This document shows positions 9,731 to 18,753 of a DNA stretch of 64,000 nucleotides, piece by piece. Each line of letters opens with the position of its first letter. Position 1 is the first letter of the stretch. The notes below the pieces were generated by a model. The model was given only the letters and a program-made list of their open reading frames with translations, searched no databases and had not been told where the DNA came from. Origin of the DNA: Variovorax boronicumulans (GTDB lineage Bacteria; Pseudomonadota; Gammaproteobacteria; Burkholderiales; Burkholderiaceae_C); contig NZ_JAUSSG010000008.1 in the NCBI RefSeq assembly GCF_030812215.1, forward strand, positions 310,001 through 374,000. Reading direction: 5' to 3'. Position numbers and translations under genes: made by a program.

Positions 9731-10408
9731 ATGGCAAGCAATCGCCCCTCCCAAAAAGTAGACGTCGCCGCCGTGCTGCGGAACGTCGGCGACCAGTTCC
9801 GCGGGCTCAACCCGAACGACCCCTCGATGTGGCCGGCGGTGCCGCGTTACGCCCTGTGCCTGGCCGTGACCGCTCTGGTGCTCGTGGCGCTGTGGTTCGT
9901 CTGGCTCACCAACTCCAATGACCAGCTCGAGAGCGAGCGCGCCAAGGAAGTGACGCTCAAGGCCGACTACCAGAAGAAGGTCGCGCAGGCGGCCAATCTC
10001 GACCTGCTGAAGAAGCAGCGCGAGCAGGTGCAGCAATACGTGACCCTGCTCGAGAAGCAGTTGCCCAGCAAGGCCGAAATGGATGCGCTGCTCTCGGACA
10101 TCAACCAGGCCGGCCTCGGACGCAGCCTGCAGTTCGAGCTGTTCCGCCCAGGCTCGGTGTCGGTGAAGGATTACTACGCCGAGCTTCCGATTGCCGTGCG
10201 TGTCACGGGGCGCTATCACGACATGGGTGCTTTCGCTGCCGACGTCGCCAGCCTCTCGCGCATCGTGACACTCAACAACGTGACGATCACGCCGCAAAAG
10301 GACAAGGACGTGCTGACGATGGACGCCACTGCGCGCACCTTCCGCTATCTCGATGAAGACGAGCGGGCCGCCCAGAAACGCGCCACGGCGCCGAAGGCGA
10401 AGAAATGA
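9731..10408 (+). CDS. pilO: Type IV pilus assembly protein PilO
   Basis: A 225-residue bitopic membrane protein. A cytoplasmic N-terminus of ~35 residues precedes a transmembrane segment (ALCLAVTALVLVALWFVWL), then a periplasmic coiled coil (ESERAKEVTLKADYQKKV) and the PilO core (LLEKQLPSKAEMDALLSDINQAG). It heterodimerises with PilN to align the pilus with the PilQ secretin. Six bp separate it from pilN, and its stop overlaps the pilP start (ATGA). Confidence 0.95.
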   Translation: MASNRPSQKVDVAAVLRNVGDQFRGLNPNDPSMWPAVPRYALCLAVTALVLVALWFVWLTNSNDQLESERAKEVTLKADYQKKVAQAANLDLLKKQREQVQQYVTLLEKQLPSKAEMDALLSDINQAGLGRSLQFELFRPGSVSVKDYYAELPIAVRVTGRYHDMGAFAADVASLSRIVTLNNVTITPQKDKDVLTMDATARTFRYLDEDERAAQKRATAPKAKK

Positions 10409-10947
10409 GGACGGCAACAAGCAAAGTCCTGTGGCTGATGCTGGCCACGGCGGGCCTGAGCGCCTGCGATTCCGGCCAGGAAGACCTGCAACGCTGGATG
10501 GTCGAGCAGCGCGCGCAGGTGAAGCCTTCGGTGCCGCCGATTGCCGAGCCCAAGAAGTTCACGCCCCAGGCGTATACCGAGGGCTCGTCCTTCGAGCCGT
10601 TCAACATCCTGAAGCTGACGCAGGCGTTGCGCCGCGAATCGAACCAGCCGAGCACCTCGGAGCTGATCGCGCCCGAGCTGGCGCGCCGCAAGGAATCGCT
10701 CGAAGCCTTTCCGCTCGATTCGATGGCCATGGTCGGCAGCATGAATCGCAACGGCCAGCCGGTGGCGCTGGTTCGTGTCGACAAGCTGCTCTACAAGGTG
10801 CGCGTCGGCGAATACCTGGGGCTCAACTACGGGCGCATTACCCGTATCAACGAAACCGAAGTCGCCTTGCGTGAAATCGTGCAAGACGCCGCCGGTGAAT
10901 GGATCGAACGCGTGGCGACATTGCAGCTGCAAGAGAGTGCGAAATGA
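10405..10947 (+). CDS. pilP: Type IV pilus assembly lipoprotein PilP
   Basis: A 180-residue inner-membrane lipoprotein. The signal peptide ends with LSAC (lipid Cys ~18), then a disordered linker with KPSVPPIAEPKKFTP that contacts PilNO, and a C-terminal beta-sandwich (MAMVGSMNRNGQPVALVRVDKLLYKVRVGEYLGLNYGRI, quoted in part by position ~108-145) that binds PilQ N-domains. It overlaps both pilO and pilQ by ATGA, so the cluster is translationally coupled. Confidence 0.95.
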   Translation: MRTATSKVLWLMLATAGLSACDSGQEDLQRWMVEQRAQVKPSVPPIAEPKKFTPQAYTEGSSFEPFNILKLTQALRRESNQPSTSELIAPELARRKESLEAFPLDSMAMVGSMNRNGQPVALVRVDKLLYKVRVGEYLGLNYGRITRINETEVALREIVQDAAGEWIERVATLQLQESAK

Positions 10948-13106
10948 ACCAAAAAAAATCAACGATGGCACAGTGGCTGCGCGCCGCCGGGCTGGGTCTG
11001 CTGGCCTTCGGTGCAGTTGCCGTCGCCCATGCGCAAAACGCGATCGAGGCTGTGACCAGCTCGACGCAATCCGGCGCCGAGGTGATCCGGATCGATCTCG
11101 CCCAGCCGCTCACGGCGGTGCCGGCCGGGTTTGCCGTCCAGACACCGGCGCGGATCGCGCTCGACTTCCCGGGCGTGACGAATGCGATCGGGCGCTCTGC
11201 CATCGAGGTGAACCAGGGCAACCTGCGTTCGGTCAATGTGGTGCAGGCCGGCGAGCGCAGCCGCGTGGTGTTGAACCTGAGGCAAGCCACCGCATACAAG
11301 ACGGAAATCCAGGGCAAATCGCTGCTGGTCGTTCTTGAGCCTGTGGCTGGCACTGCATTGGCTGCATCCACGGCCACGGTTTTCGCGGAGAACCGCAATC
11401 GCGACACGCTGCCCCTGCGCGATGTCGACTTCCGTCTTGGCGCCGACAGCACGGGGCGCGTCATCGTCGACCTGCCAAACAACCAGGTGGGCGTCGACGT
11501 CAAGCAGCAAGGCAAGAACCTCGTTGTGGAATTCACCAAGTCGACGCTGCCCGAAGGCCTGCGCCGTCGTCTCGATGTGGGCGACTTCGGAACGCCGGTT
11601 CAGCTGATCACCTCGCAACAGTCGGGCGACCGCGTCCGCATGACGATCGAAGCCAAGGGCGACTGGGAACACAGCGCCTATCAGAGCGAAAACCAGTTCG
11701 TGGTTGAAGTCCGCGCCCGCAAGGTCGACCCGACCAAGCTGACGCAAGGTGTGGGCTACAACGGCGAGAAGCTCTCGCTGAATTTCCAGAACATCGAAAT
11801 CCGCTCGCTGCTGCAGGTGATTGCCGACTTCACGAACTTCAACATCGTGACCTCGGATTCGGTGACTGGCGCGCTGACGCTGCGTCTGAAGGATGTGCCT
11901 TGGGACCAGGCGCTGGACATCATCATGCAGGCGAAGAACCTGGGCATGCGCAAGAACGGCAGCGTGCTGTGGATTGCGCCGAAGGATGAAATCAATGCCA
12001 AGGAGAAGCTCGAATTCGAGGCGAAGGCTGCGATCGAGAACCTGGAGCCGCTGCGTACGCAATCGTTCCAGCTGAACTACACGAAGGCGATCGCTATCGC
12101 ACAGGGACTGACAGGTACCGGAGCTTCGGCTGGTGGCAGCGGTGGCGGCAGCAGTGGTACGACTACTCGCATCTTGAGCCCCCGCGGCAGCGTCATCGCA
12201 GAGTCTCGAACCAATCAGTTGTTCGTGTCTGACATTCCATCGCGCCTGGCGCAGGTGACGGAACTGATTCAGAAGTTGGACATTCCCGTCCGTCAGGTGC
12301 TGATCGAAGCCCGGATCGTCGAAGCGTCCGACACGTTCGGCAAGTCGCTCGGAGTTCGCTTGGGCGGTGGCATTGCAGGGGAGCGCTTCGCTTCGTCGGC
12401 TGGCAATCGTGCATTCGGAACGATCGGTGCGATGCCTGTCTCGGGCACGGGCGGTTCGGGTGGCAATAGCGGCGGCACTCCCACAACGACTTGGACCAAT
12501 TCCAACTTCGTCAACCTCCCGGCAGGTGATGCAGGCCAAGCAGGAACCGCGGCTGGTACCTTCGCGATTTCGCTCTTCAATTCGAGTTTCTCGCGCATGC
12601 TGAACCTCGAAATCTCCGCGCTCGAAGCCGACGGCAAGGGCAAGCTGGTTTCGAGCCCCCGCGTCATCACCGCCGACCAGACCAAGGCGCTGATTGAGCA
12701 GGGCGAAGAAATCCCCTACCAGCAGGCGACGTCCAGCGGTGCAACCTCCATCTCGTTCCGCAAGGCGGTGCTGAAGCTCGAGGTCACCCCTCAGATCACG
12801 CCTGAAGGCAACATCATCCTGACCCTGGACGTAAGCAAGGATGCGCGCGGCGTTAACACGCCTTCAGGTCCAGCCATCAACACCAAGCACGTGCAGACCG
12901 AGGTGTTGGTCGAGAACGGCGGTACGGTTGTCATCGGTGGTATCTTCGAACTTACCGAAACCAATGACGAGTCGCGCGTGCCGGTGCTGGGTGAAATCCC
13001 CTACATGGGGGCATTGTTCCGCAAGCGTGAACGCATTGCCAACAAGACCGAAATGCTCGTCTTTATCACTCCAAAGATGATTACCGACCGCAACGCCGCG
13101 CGCTGA
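10944..13106 (+). CDS. pilQ: Type IV pilus outer-membrane secretin PilQ
   Basis: A 720-residue secretin forming the outer-membrane pore for the pilus. After the signal peptide (cleavage near AHAQ, ~28) come two AMIN domains that bind peptidoglycan, N0/N1-type domains (LSLNFQNIEIRSLLQVIADF) and the C-terminal secretin domain with RVPVLGEIPYMGALF. Two Gly/Ser-rich linkers (around 12120-12165 and 12440-12480) interrupt the N1/secretin region. The ATG at 10944 overlaps the pilP stop and starts a normal signal peptide. Confidence 0.96.
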   Translation: MNQKKSTMAQWLRAAGLGLLAFGAVAVAHAQNAIEAVTSSTQSGAEVIRIDLAQPLTAVPAGFAVQTPARIALDFPGVTNAIGRSAIEVNQGNLRSVNVVQAGERSRVVLNLRQATAYKTEIQGKSLLVVLEPVAGTALAASTATVFAENRNRDTLPLRDVDFRLGADSTGRVIVDLPNNQVGVDVKQQGKNLVVEFTKSTLPEGLRRRLDVGDFGTPVQLITSQQSGDRVRMTIEAKGDWEHSAYQSENQFVVEVRARKVDPTKLTQGVGYNGEKLSLNFQNIEIRSLLQVIADFTNFNIVTSDSVTGALTLRLKDVPWDQALDIIMQAKNLGMRKNGSVLWIAPKDEINAKEKLEFEAKAAIENLEPLRTQSFQLNYTKAIAIAQGLTGTGASAGGSGGGSSGTTTRILSPRGSVIAESRTNQLFVSDIPSRLAQVTELIQKLDIPVRQVLIEARIVEASDTFGKSLGVRLGGGIAGERFASSAGNRAFGTIGAMPVSGTGGSGGNSGGTPTTTWTNSNFVNLPAGDAGQAGTAAGTFAISLFNSSFSRMLNLEISALEADGKGKLVSSPRVITADQTKALIEQGEEIPYQQATSSGATSISFRKAVLKLEVTPQITPEGNIILTLDVSKDARGVNTPSGPAINTKHVQTEVLVENGGTVVIGGIFELTETNDESRVPVLGEIPYMGALFRKRERIANKTEMLVFITPKMITDRNAAR

Positions 13107-13129
13107 CGCGCGGGCGTAGCAGCCACCGC

Positions 13130-13678
13130 GTGGCGGTCGCACTCGTCGGCTTGCCCGGCGCCGGAAAATCCGCTGTGGGCCGGCGCCTGGGGGCGCGGCT
13201 GAACACTCCATTCATCGACACCGATCACGTGATCGAGCAGCGTATCGGCTGCTCGATCCGTGATTTCTTCGACCGCGAAGGCGAGACTGTCTTCCGTGAT
13301 CTCGAGCAGACCGTCATCGCGGATCTCGCCGCTAACGCCCAGGGCGTGCTGGCCACCGGCGGCGGTGCTGTACTGCGTGAGGCCAATCGGAGCCAGTTGC
13401 GCGATCACTTCCACGTGATCTACCTGCGCTCCTCCCCCGAAGACCTGTTCCGGCGACTGCGCCACGATGTCAAGCGGCCCCTGCTGCAGGTGGCGGACCC
13501 GCTCGGCCGCCTTCGCGAACTGCACGATGCACGCGACCCGCTCTATCGCGAGACGGCGCATGATGTGGTCGACACTGGCCGCCCCTCGATCGCGATGCTG
13601 GTCAACATCATCGTGATGCAGCTCGAACTGGCCGGCATCGTCGCGCCGGGTGCCCATCCGGAAGAACCCTCCGCCTGA
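13130..13678 (+). CDS. aroK: Shikimate kinase
   Basis: A 182-residue P-loop kinase phosphorylating shikimate in chorismate synthesis. Walker A GLPGAGKS lies at residues ~6-13; the shikimate-binding DTDHVIE and the GGGAVL motif follow, and the LID region has RRLRHDVKRPLLQ. The start is a GTG 23 bp after pilQ; no better upstream start is visible. The pilQ-aroK-aroB order is common in proteobacteria. Confidence 0.95.
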   Translation: MAVALVGLPGAGKSAVGRRLGARLNTPFIDTDHVIEQRIGCSIRDFFDREGETVFRDLEQTVIADLAANAQGVLATGGGAVLREANRSQLRDHFHVIYLRSSPEDLFRRLRHDVKRPLLQVADPLGRLRELHDARDPLYRETAHDVVDTGRPSIAMLVNIIVMQLELAGIVAPGAHPEEPSA

Positions 13679-13730
13679 GAGGCTGATAGCCTCTGAGCCG
13701 GGCCCGGCCGCAGCGCCTAAACTCGCTGCC

Positions 13731-14840
13731 ATGCCATTGCCCGTACTTTCCGCACCGCCAGAACGCGTCGACATCCAGCTTGGCGAGCGCAGCTACCCCA
13801 TCCTGATCGGCGCCGGCCTGCTGGACGATCCGGCGAGCTTCGCGGCCACGCCCGCGGCGGCCAGCGCGCTGATCGTCAGCAACACCACGGTCGCTCCGCT
13901 CTACGCCAAGGCCCTTCGGGCGGCGCTGGCGAGCCGCTTTCGCACCGTGCACCTGCTGGAGCTCCCCGACGGCGAGGTGTACAAGAACCTCGAGACCCTG
14001 AACCTGATCTTCGATGCGCTGCTCGGCCATGGCAGCGACCGCAAGACCGTGCTGTTCGCCCTGGGCGGCGGCGTGGTGGGCGACATGACTGGCTTTGCCG
14101 CCGCCAGCTACATGCGCGGCGTGCCCTTCGTCCAGGTGCCGACCACGCTGCTGGCGCAGGTCGATTCGTCGGTCGGCGGCAAGACGGCCATCAATCACCC
14201 GCTGGGCAAGAACATGATCGGCGCGTTCTACCAGCCGCAGCTCGTGGTCTGCGACCTCGGCACGCTGCAGACGCTGCCGCCGCGCGAACTCAGTGCGGGT
14301 CTGGCCGAAGTGATCAAGTACGGGCCGATCCACGACATGGCCTTCTTCGACTGGATCGAGACGAACATCGACGCGCTGGTCGCGCGCGATCCGGCCGCGC
14401 TGGCCTACGCCGTCAAGCGCAGTTGCGAAATCAAGGCGTTGGTGGTCGGCCAGGACGAGCGCGAGACGGGCTTGCGGGCCATCCTCAATTTCGGCCACAC
14501 CTTCGGCCACGCGATCGAATCGGGCCTCGGCTATGGCGAATGGCTGCATGGTGAAGCGGTGGGCTGCGGCATGGTCATGGCGGCGCACCTGTCGCAACGG
14601 CTCGGTGGCGTCGATGCGGCTTTCGTGGCGCGACTCACGCGCCTCATCGAGCGTGCGGGCCTACCGATCGTCGGTCCGGCGCTCGGTGCCGACCGCTACC
14701 TGGAACTGATGCGCGTCGACAAGAAATCCGAAGCCGGCGAGATCCGTTTCGTGGTGATCGACAAGCCCGGCTCCGCCGCGGTCACCAGCGCGCCCGATGC
14801 GTTGGTGCGTGAAGTGCTCGCGCAGTGCTGCGCGGGATGA
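13731..14840 (+). CDS. aroB: 3-dehydroquinate synthase
   Basis: A 369-residue NAD- and metal-dependent enzyme making 3-dehydroquinate from DAHP. Motifs include GGGVVGDMTGFAA, the PTTLLAQVDSSVGGKTAINH segment with active-site lysine, and metal ligands in LNFGHTFGHAIE and GEWLHGEAV. The ATG at 13731 fits the family; TAAACT (13718-13723) ends 7 nt before it and no Shine-Dalgarno is seen, suggesting an internal leaderless start. The stop at 14838-14840 begins the ATGA relay repeat that leads to dgt. Confidence 0.96.
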   Translation: MPLPVLSAPPERVDIQLGERSYPILIGAGLLDDPASFAATPAAASALIVSNTTVAPLYAKALRAALASRFRTVHLLELPDGEVYKNLETLNLIFDALLGHGSDRKTVLFALGGGVVGDMTGFAAASYMRGVPFVQVPTTLLAQVDSSVGGKTAINHPLGKNMIGAFYQPQLVVCDLGTLQTLPPRELSAGLAEVIKYGPIHDMAFFDWIETNIDALVARDPAALAYAVKRSCEIKALVVGQDERETGLRAILNFGHTFGHAIESGLGYGEWLHGEAVGCGMVMAAHLSQRLGGVDAAFVARLTRLIERAGLPIVGPALGADRYLELMRVDKKSEAGEIRFVVIDKPGSAAVTSAPDALVREVLAQCCAG

Positions 14841-14899
14841 ACGCAGCGCCGGGCCGCTCCGCGCGATCGCGCAACGCAGCGCCCAGGGTGCGCCAATGA
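14837..14899 (+). repeat. ATGA-to-ATGA relay repeat, copy D (aroB/dgt junction), divergent copy
   Basis: Starts with ATGA overlapping the aroB stop and shares the left end ATGAACGCAGCGCCGGGCCG with the other copies; the remainder has diverged or been deleted. It encodes an uninterrupted 20-residue mini-ORF (MNAAPGRSARSRNAAPRVRQ) whose stop TGA overlaps the dgt start ATG (ATGA at 14896-14899). AGGGTG ~8 nt before that ATG can act as Shine-Dalgarno. Whether the mini-ORF is translated is unknown. Confidence 0.7.
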
Positions 14900-16026
14900 G
14901 CCTCGCGGCCTATGCCTGCCACCCCGCGCAGTCGCGCGGTCGCCGTCATGCCGAGCCGCCCGCGCCCACGCGCGATGCCTTCCAGCGCGACCGCGACCGC
15001 ATCGTGCATTCCACGGCCTTCCGCCGGCTGGTCTACAAGACCCAGGTCTTCCTGAACCACGAAGGCGACCTGTTCCGCACGCGGCTCACGCATTCGCTCG
15101 AAGTCGCGCAGCTGGGCCGCTCGATCGCACGCGCTCTGCGCCTGAACGAAGACCTGGTCGAGGCGATTGCCCTCGCGCACGACCTGGGCCACACGCCCTT
15201 CGGCCATGCGGGCCAGGACGCACTCAACGCCTGCATGGCCGAGCACGGCGGCTTCGAGCACAACCTGCAGAGCCTGCGCGTGGTGGACGCCCTGGAGCAC
15301 CGCTATCCGCAGTACGACGGCCTGAACCTCAGCTTCGAGACCCGCGAGGGCATCCTCAAGCACTGCTCGCGCGCGAACGCCGAGCGCCTGGAACTGGCCG
15401 AGCCGAACGGCGTGGCGCGCCGCTTCCTCGACCGCACGCAGCCTGGCCTCGAAGCGCAGCTGTGCAACCTGGCCGATGCCATCGCCTACAACGCCCACGA
15501 CATCGACGACGGCGTTCGCTCCGGCCTCATCGGCGTCGAGCAACTGGCGGAGGTGGAGCTCTTCGAGCGCTATCGCCGCGAGGCGCTGTCCGAGTATCCC
15601 GACCTGCAGGGCCGCCGCGTGCTCTACGAGACCATCCGGCGCATGCTGAGCGCGCAGGTCTACGACGTGATCGACGCCACGCGCGCGGCGCTGCAGACGC
15701 TGGCGCCCGCCGATGCGGACGGCGTGCGCCGTGCGCCGCCTGTCGTCGCCTTCAGCGAAGCCATGCAGTCCCAGTCGGACGAACTCAAGCGTTTCCTGTT
15801 CCGCAACCTCTATCGCCACCCGCAGGTGACGCAGACCACCGACCAGGCCCAGCAGGTCGTTCGCGAGCTGTTCGATGCCTACCTCGAGCGCGGCACCGAG
15901 ATGCCCGGCTCCTATGCCGAGCGCCGCGACCGCCACCGGGCCGTGGCCGACTACATCGCCGGCATGACCGATCGCTTTGCGATGCGCGAGCACGAGCGGC
16001 TGACCGGCCGGCGAGGCATCGCATGA
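14896..16026 (+). CDS. dgt: Deoxyguanosinetriphosphate triphosphohydrolase-like protein (HD-domain dNTPase)
   Basis: A 376-residue HD-superfamily hydrolase that removes triphosphate from dNTPs. It has the family N-terminus (RDAFQRDRDRIVHSTAFRRLVYKTQV), THSLEVAQ (first metal His), and HDLGHTPFGHAG (HD motif, ~95-106), followed by HNLQSLRVVD and a C-terminal dGTPase inhibitor-like helical region. The ATG at 14896 is set by the relay-repeat ATGA overlap. Its stop overlaps the next MFS gene (ATGA). Substrate preference cannot be read from sequence. Confidence 0.93.
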   Translation: MSLAAYACHPAQSRGRRHAEPPAPTRDAFQRDRDRIVHSTAFRRLVYKTQVFLNHEGDLFRTRLTHSLEVAQLGRSIARALRLNEDLVEAIALAHDLGHTPFGHAGQDALNACMAEHGGFEHNLQSLRVVDALEHRYPQYDGLNLSFETREGILKHCSRANAERLELAEPNGVARRFLDRTQPGLEAQLCNLADAIAYNAHDIDDGVRSGLIGVEQLAEVELFERYRREALSEYPDLQGRRVLYETIRRMLSAQVYDVIDATRAALQTLAPADADGVRRAPPVVAFSEAMQSQSDELKRFLFRNLYRHPQVTQTTDQAQQVVRELFDAYLERGTEMPGSYAERRDRHRAVADYIAGMTDRFAMREHERLTGRRGIA

Positions 16027-17279
16027 GTTCTAGCCCCGCGCCGCGCGTCCCGCTTGCGGCCTTCGCCGTCATGCTCGGCGGCGTCAGTGCCGCCTTGCAC
16101 CTGGGCAAGCTGCCGCCCGCCGTTCCGGCGCTGCAGGCGTCGCTCGGCATCGGGCTGGTCGAGGCGGGGTTCCTGCTGTCGCTGGTGCAGGTAGCGAGCA
16201 TGACGCTGGGCCTCGTGGCCGGACTCGCGGCCGACAGCATCGGCCTGCGCCGCAGCATGCTGACGGGGCTTGTGGTGCTGACGGTGGCCAGCTTGCTCGG
16301 TGGCGCGGTCGGTGCAGGTCTCGCCAGCGGCGCGCACGCTGTCCAGTGGTTGCTGGCCCTGCGTGCGGTCGAAGGCATCGGTTTCCTGCTGGCGGTGATG
16401 CCGGGCCCAGGATTGATTCGCGCCCTGACCCCGCCGGGCGCCGACAAGGCTGCGCTCGGTCTCTGGGGCGCCTACATGCCGCTCGGCGTGGCCCTGGCGT
16501 TGCTGCTCGGACCGGCGTTGATCGCCTGGGGCGGCTGGGCCGACTGGTGGTGGGCGCTTTCGATCGTTTCCGCCGCCGCTGCGCTCTGGGTGTGGTCCAC
16601 CGTGCCAGCGGACCGGCTGCGGGCGGCCGCGCCCGGCGGTGCCAGCGGTGGATGGGCATCGCGCCTGCGCGCCACGGTTGGCGCCCGCGCACCCTGGCTG
16701 ACTGCGCTGACCTTCGCTGTCTACTCCGCCCAATGGATGGCCGTGATCGGCTTCCTGCCCGCCATCTACGCCGGCGCGGGCGTGCCGGCCGGCTGGAATG
16801 CGGTGCTCACCGCGGTCGCTGCCGCCATGAACATCGTCGGCAACGTCGCGGGCGGCCGCTGGCTGCAGCGGGGCGTGGCGCCCGAGCGATTGCTGCAATG
16901 GGGCTTCCTGGCGATGGCGTTCGGCGGCGTGGCCGCATTTGCGCAGGTGGGGCAGGGCGCGGATGCGCTGGGCTTGCCGCCCGTGTTGCGCTACGTCGCT
17001 GTCTGCGCCTTCTCGCTCGGCGGCGGCGTGGTGCCGGCCACGTTGTTCCTGCTCGGCGTCCGGCTGGCGCCCAGTCCCACCACGGTTTCCACGACGGTGG
17101 GGCTGATGCAGCAAGCTTCCTCACTCGGGCAGTTCCTCGCGCCGCCGGCGGTGGCATGGGTGGCGCACCGCGTTGGCGGCTGGCACTGGACCTGGGCCGC
17201 CACGCTGGCCTGCTCGCTGGCCGGCATGGCGATTGCCCGGCGCCTGGGGCGAATTCGCCCTTCCGCGGAGGTGGCATGA
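16023..17279 (+). CDS. MFS transporter, CynX/NimT-like
   Basis: A 418-residue membrane protein with about 12 hydrophobic segments and the arrangement of a major facilitator (LAADSIGLRRSML loop between TM2 and TM3). The family resembles CynX/NimT-like exporters, but the substrate is unknown. The frame is open upstream, but the ATG at 16023 in the ATGA overlap with dgt begins a normal N-terminus. Its own stop overlaps the following DUF1415 gene, also ATGA. Confidence 0.85.
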   Translation: MSSSPAPRVPLAAFAVMLGGVSAALHLGKLPPAVPALQASLGIGLVEAGFLLSLVQVASMTLGLVAGLAADSIGLRRSMLTGLVVLTVASLLGGAVGAGLASGAHAVQWLLALRAVEGIGFLLAVMPGPGLIRALTPPGADKAALGLWGAYMPLGVALALLLGPALIAWGGWADWWWALSIVSAAAALWVWSTVPADRLRAAAPGGASGGWASRLRATVGARAPWLTALTFAVYSAQWMAVIGFLPAIYAGAGVPAGWNAVLTAVAAAMNIVGNVAGGRWLQRGVAPERLLQWGFLAMAFGGVAAFAQVGQGADALGLPPVLRYVAVCAFSLGGGVVPATLFLLGVRLAPSPTTVSTTVGLMQQASSLGQFLAPPAVAWVAHRVGGWHWTWAATLACSLAGMAIARRLGRIRPSAEVA

Positions 17280-17851
17280 GCGGCGCGGCGACAATCGACG
17301 CCTTTCAGGCCGAAGCCGATACGCGGCGCTGGCTCGAGCGTGCGGTGATCGGCCTCAACCTGTGCCCGTTCGCCAAGGCGGTGCATGTGAAGGCACAGAT
17401 CCACTACGCCGTGCACCTGCCCGCCGACGAATCCGGCCTGATGGAAGCGCTTCTTGCGGAAGCCAAAGAACTCGCAGCCGTCGACGCCGGCGTGCGCGAC
17501 ACCACCCTTCTGATCGCACCCAACACCTTGGCGGACTTTCTGGACTTCAACGATTTTCTGGGCCGTGCCGAACGCAAGCTCTCCCGGGCGGGCTTCGACG
17601 GCGTGTTCCAGCTTGCGAGCTTTCACCCGCAATTCCAGTTCGCGGGCACCGAGCCGGGCGACATCGAGAACGCGACCAACCGGGCGCCGTACCCCACCCT
17701 GCATTTGCTGCGCGAAGACAGCGTGGACCGCGCGGTCGAGGCGTTCCCGGAAGCCGAGGCCATCTTCGAACGCAACATCGAGACGCTCGAGGCGCTGGGT
17801 CCCGAAGGCTGGGCGGCACTCGACGTGGGACCAGGGAGCGCCCGACCATGA
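17276..17851 (+). CDS. DUF1415 family protein
   Basis: A 191-residue soluble protein of the DUF1415 family, whose function is not known. Typical features are WLERAVIGLNLCPFAKAV near residues 19-36, then TTLLIAPNTLADFLDFNDFL, and QLASFHPQFQFAG, NRAPYPTLHLLRE in the second half. One conserved Cys sits in NLCPFA. Coupled on both sides by ATGA overlaps (MFS upstream, methyltransferase downstream). Confidence 0.88.
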   Translation: MSGAATIDAFQAEADTRRWLERAVIGLNLCPFAKAVHVKAQIHYAVHLPADESGLMEALLAEAKELAAVDAGVRDTTLLIAPNTLADFLDFNDFLGRAERKLSRAGFDGVFQLASFHPQFQFAGTEPGDIENATNRAPYPTLHLLREDSVDRAVEAFPEAEAIFERNIETLEALGPEGWAALDVGPGSARP

Positions 17852-18732
17852 ATGCACACACGGCCAACAAGGCCACGAAGACGAACAAGGCCACCAAGGC
17901 CGATGCGGAACTGACGGAGGTCTTGCGCCCCGGGCAGTCCATCGAACTGCTCAAGGAGCTGCACATCCTCACGCGCGAGGGCCGGCTCAACCAGGACTCG
18001 CGGCGCAAGCTCAAGCAGGTCTATCACCTGTTCCAGTTCATCGAGCAGTTGCTGCGCGAACTGCCGGGCGAGGGCGCCGAGGCCACGCTGGCCGACCACG
18101 GCGCGGGCAAGTCATACCTCGGTTTCATCATCTACGACCTGTTCTTCCGGGCGCGCCAGGGCGGGCATGTCTACGGCATCGAGACGCGCGCCGAACTGGT
18201 CGAGCGTTCGCGCAAGCTGGCTGGGCACCTGGGCTTCGGGCGCATGTCGTTCCTCAACCTCACGGTGGCCGAATCGGCGACGGCGAGCGAACTGCCGGAC
18301 CAGATCGACGTGGTCACCGCGCTGCATGCCTGCGACACCGCGACCGACGACGCCATCGCCTTCGGCTTGGCAAAGAAGGCGCGCTGCATGGTGCTGGTGC
18401 CGTGCTGCCAGGCGGAAGTCGCTGCGTGCCTGCGCGAGACCAAGGCGCTGGCCCTGTCGCGCACGCCGCTCGCGGAGCTCTGGCGCCACCCGCTGCACAC
18501 GCGCGAAATCGGCAGCCAGCTCACCAACGTGCTGCGCTGCCTGTACCTCGAGGCCAACGGCTACAGCGTCACTGTGACCGAGCTGGTCGGCTGGGAGCAC
18601 AGCATGAAGAACGAGCTGATCCTGGCGCGCTACACCGGGCAGCGCAAGGCGAGTGCGGCGACGCGGCTGGGCGAGCTGCTGTCGCAGTTCGGGCTCGACG
18701 CACTGGGCGATACGCGGTTTCGTCTGGCCTGA
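17848..18732 (+). CDS. Class I SAM-dependent methyltransferase, METTL25/RRNAD1-like
   Basis: A 294-residue protein with a Lys/Thr/Ala-rich N-terminal tail (~25 residues) and a Rossmann methyltransferase core. Motif I is modified (LADHGAGKSYLGF, ~85-97), followed by IETRAELVERSRKLA. The HACDTATDDAI and VLVPCCQAE stretches resemble Methyltransf_25/32 proteins such as METTL25. Substrate unknown; RNA or protein methylation is possible. The start is the ATGA overlap with DUF1415. It ends the aroB-to-methyltransferase run. Confidence 0.75.
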   Translation: MNAHTANKATKTNKATKADAELTEVLRPGQSIELLKELHILTREGRLNQDSRRKLKQVYHLFQFIEQLLRELPGEGAEATLADHGAGKSYLGFIIYDLFFRARQGGHVYGIETRAELVERSRKLAGHLGFGRMSFLNLTVAESATASELPDQIDVVTALHACDTATDDAIAFGLAKKARCMVLVPCCQAEVAACLRETKALALSRTPLAELWRHPLHTREIGSQLTNVLRCLYLEANGYSVTVTELVGWEHSMKNELILARYTGQRKASAATRLGELLSQFGLDALGDTRFRLA

Positions 18733-18753
18733 CGAAACCGCGGCAGGGCACCG

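Noticed and set aside
12120..12480. Gly/Ser-rich DNA in pilQ as a tandem repeat or insertion
   Set aside because: Reads in frame as two flexible linkers in PilQ, with no repeated unit at the DNA level.
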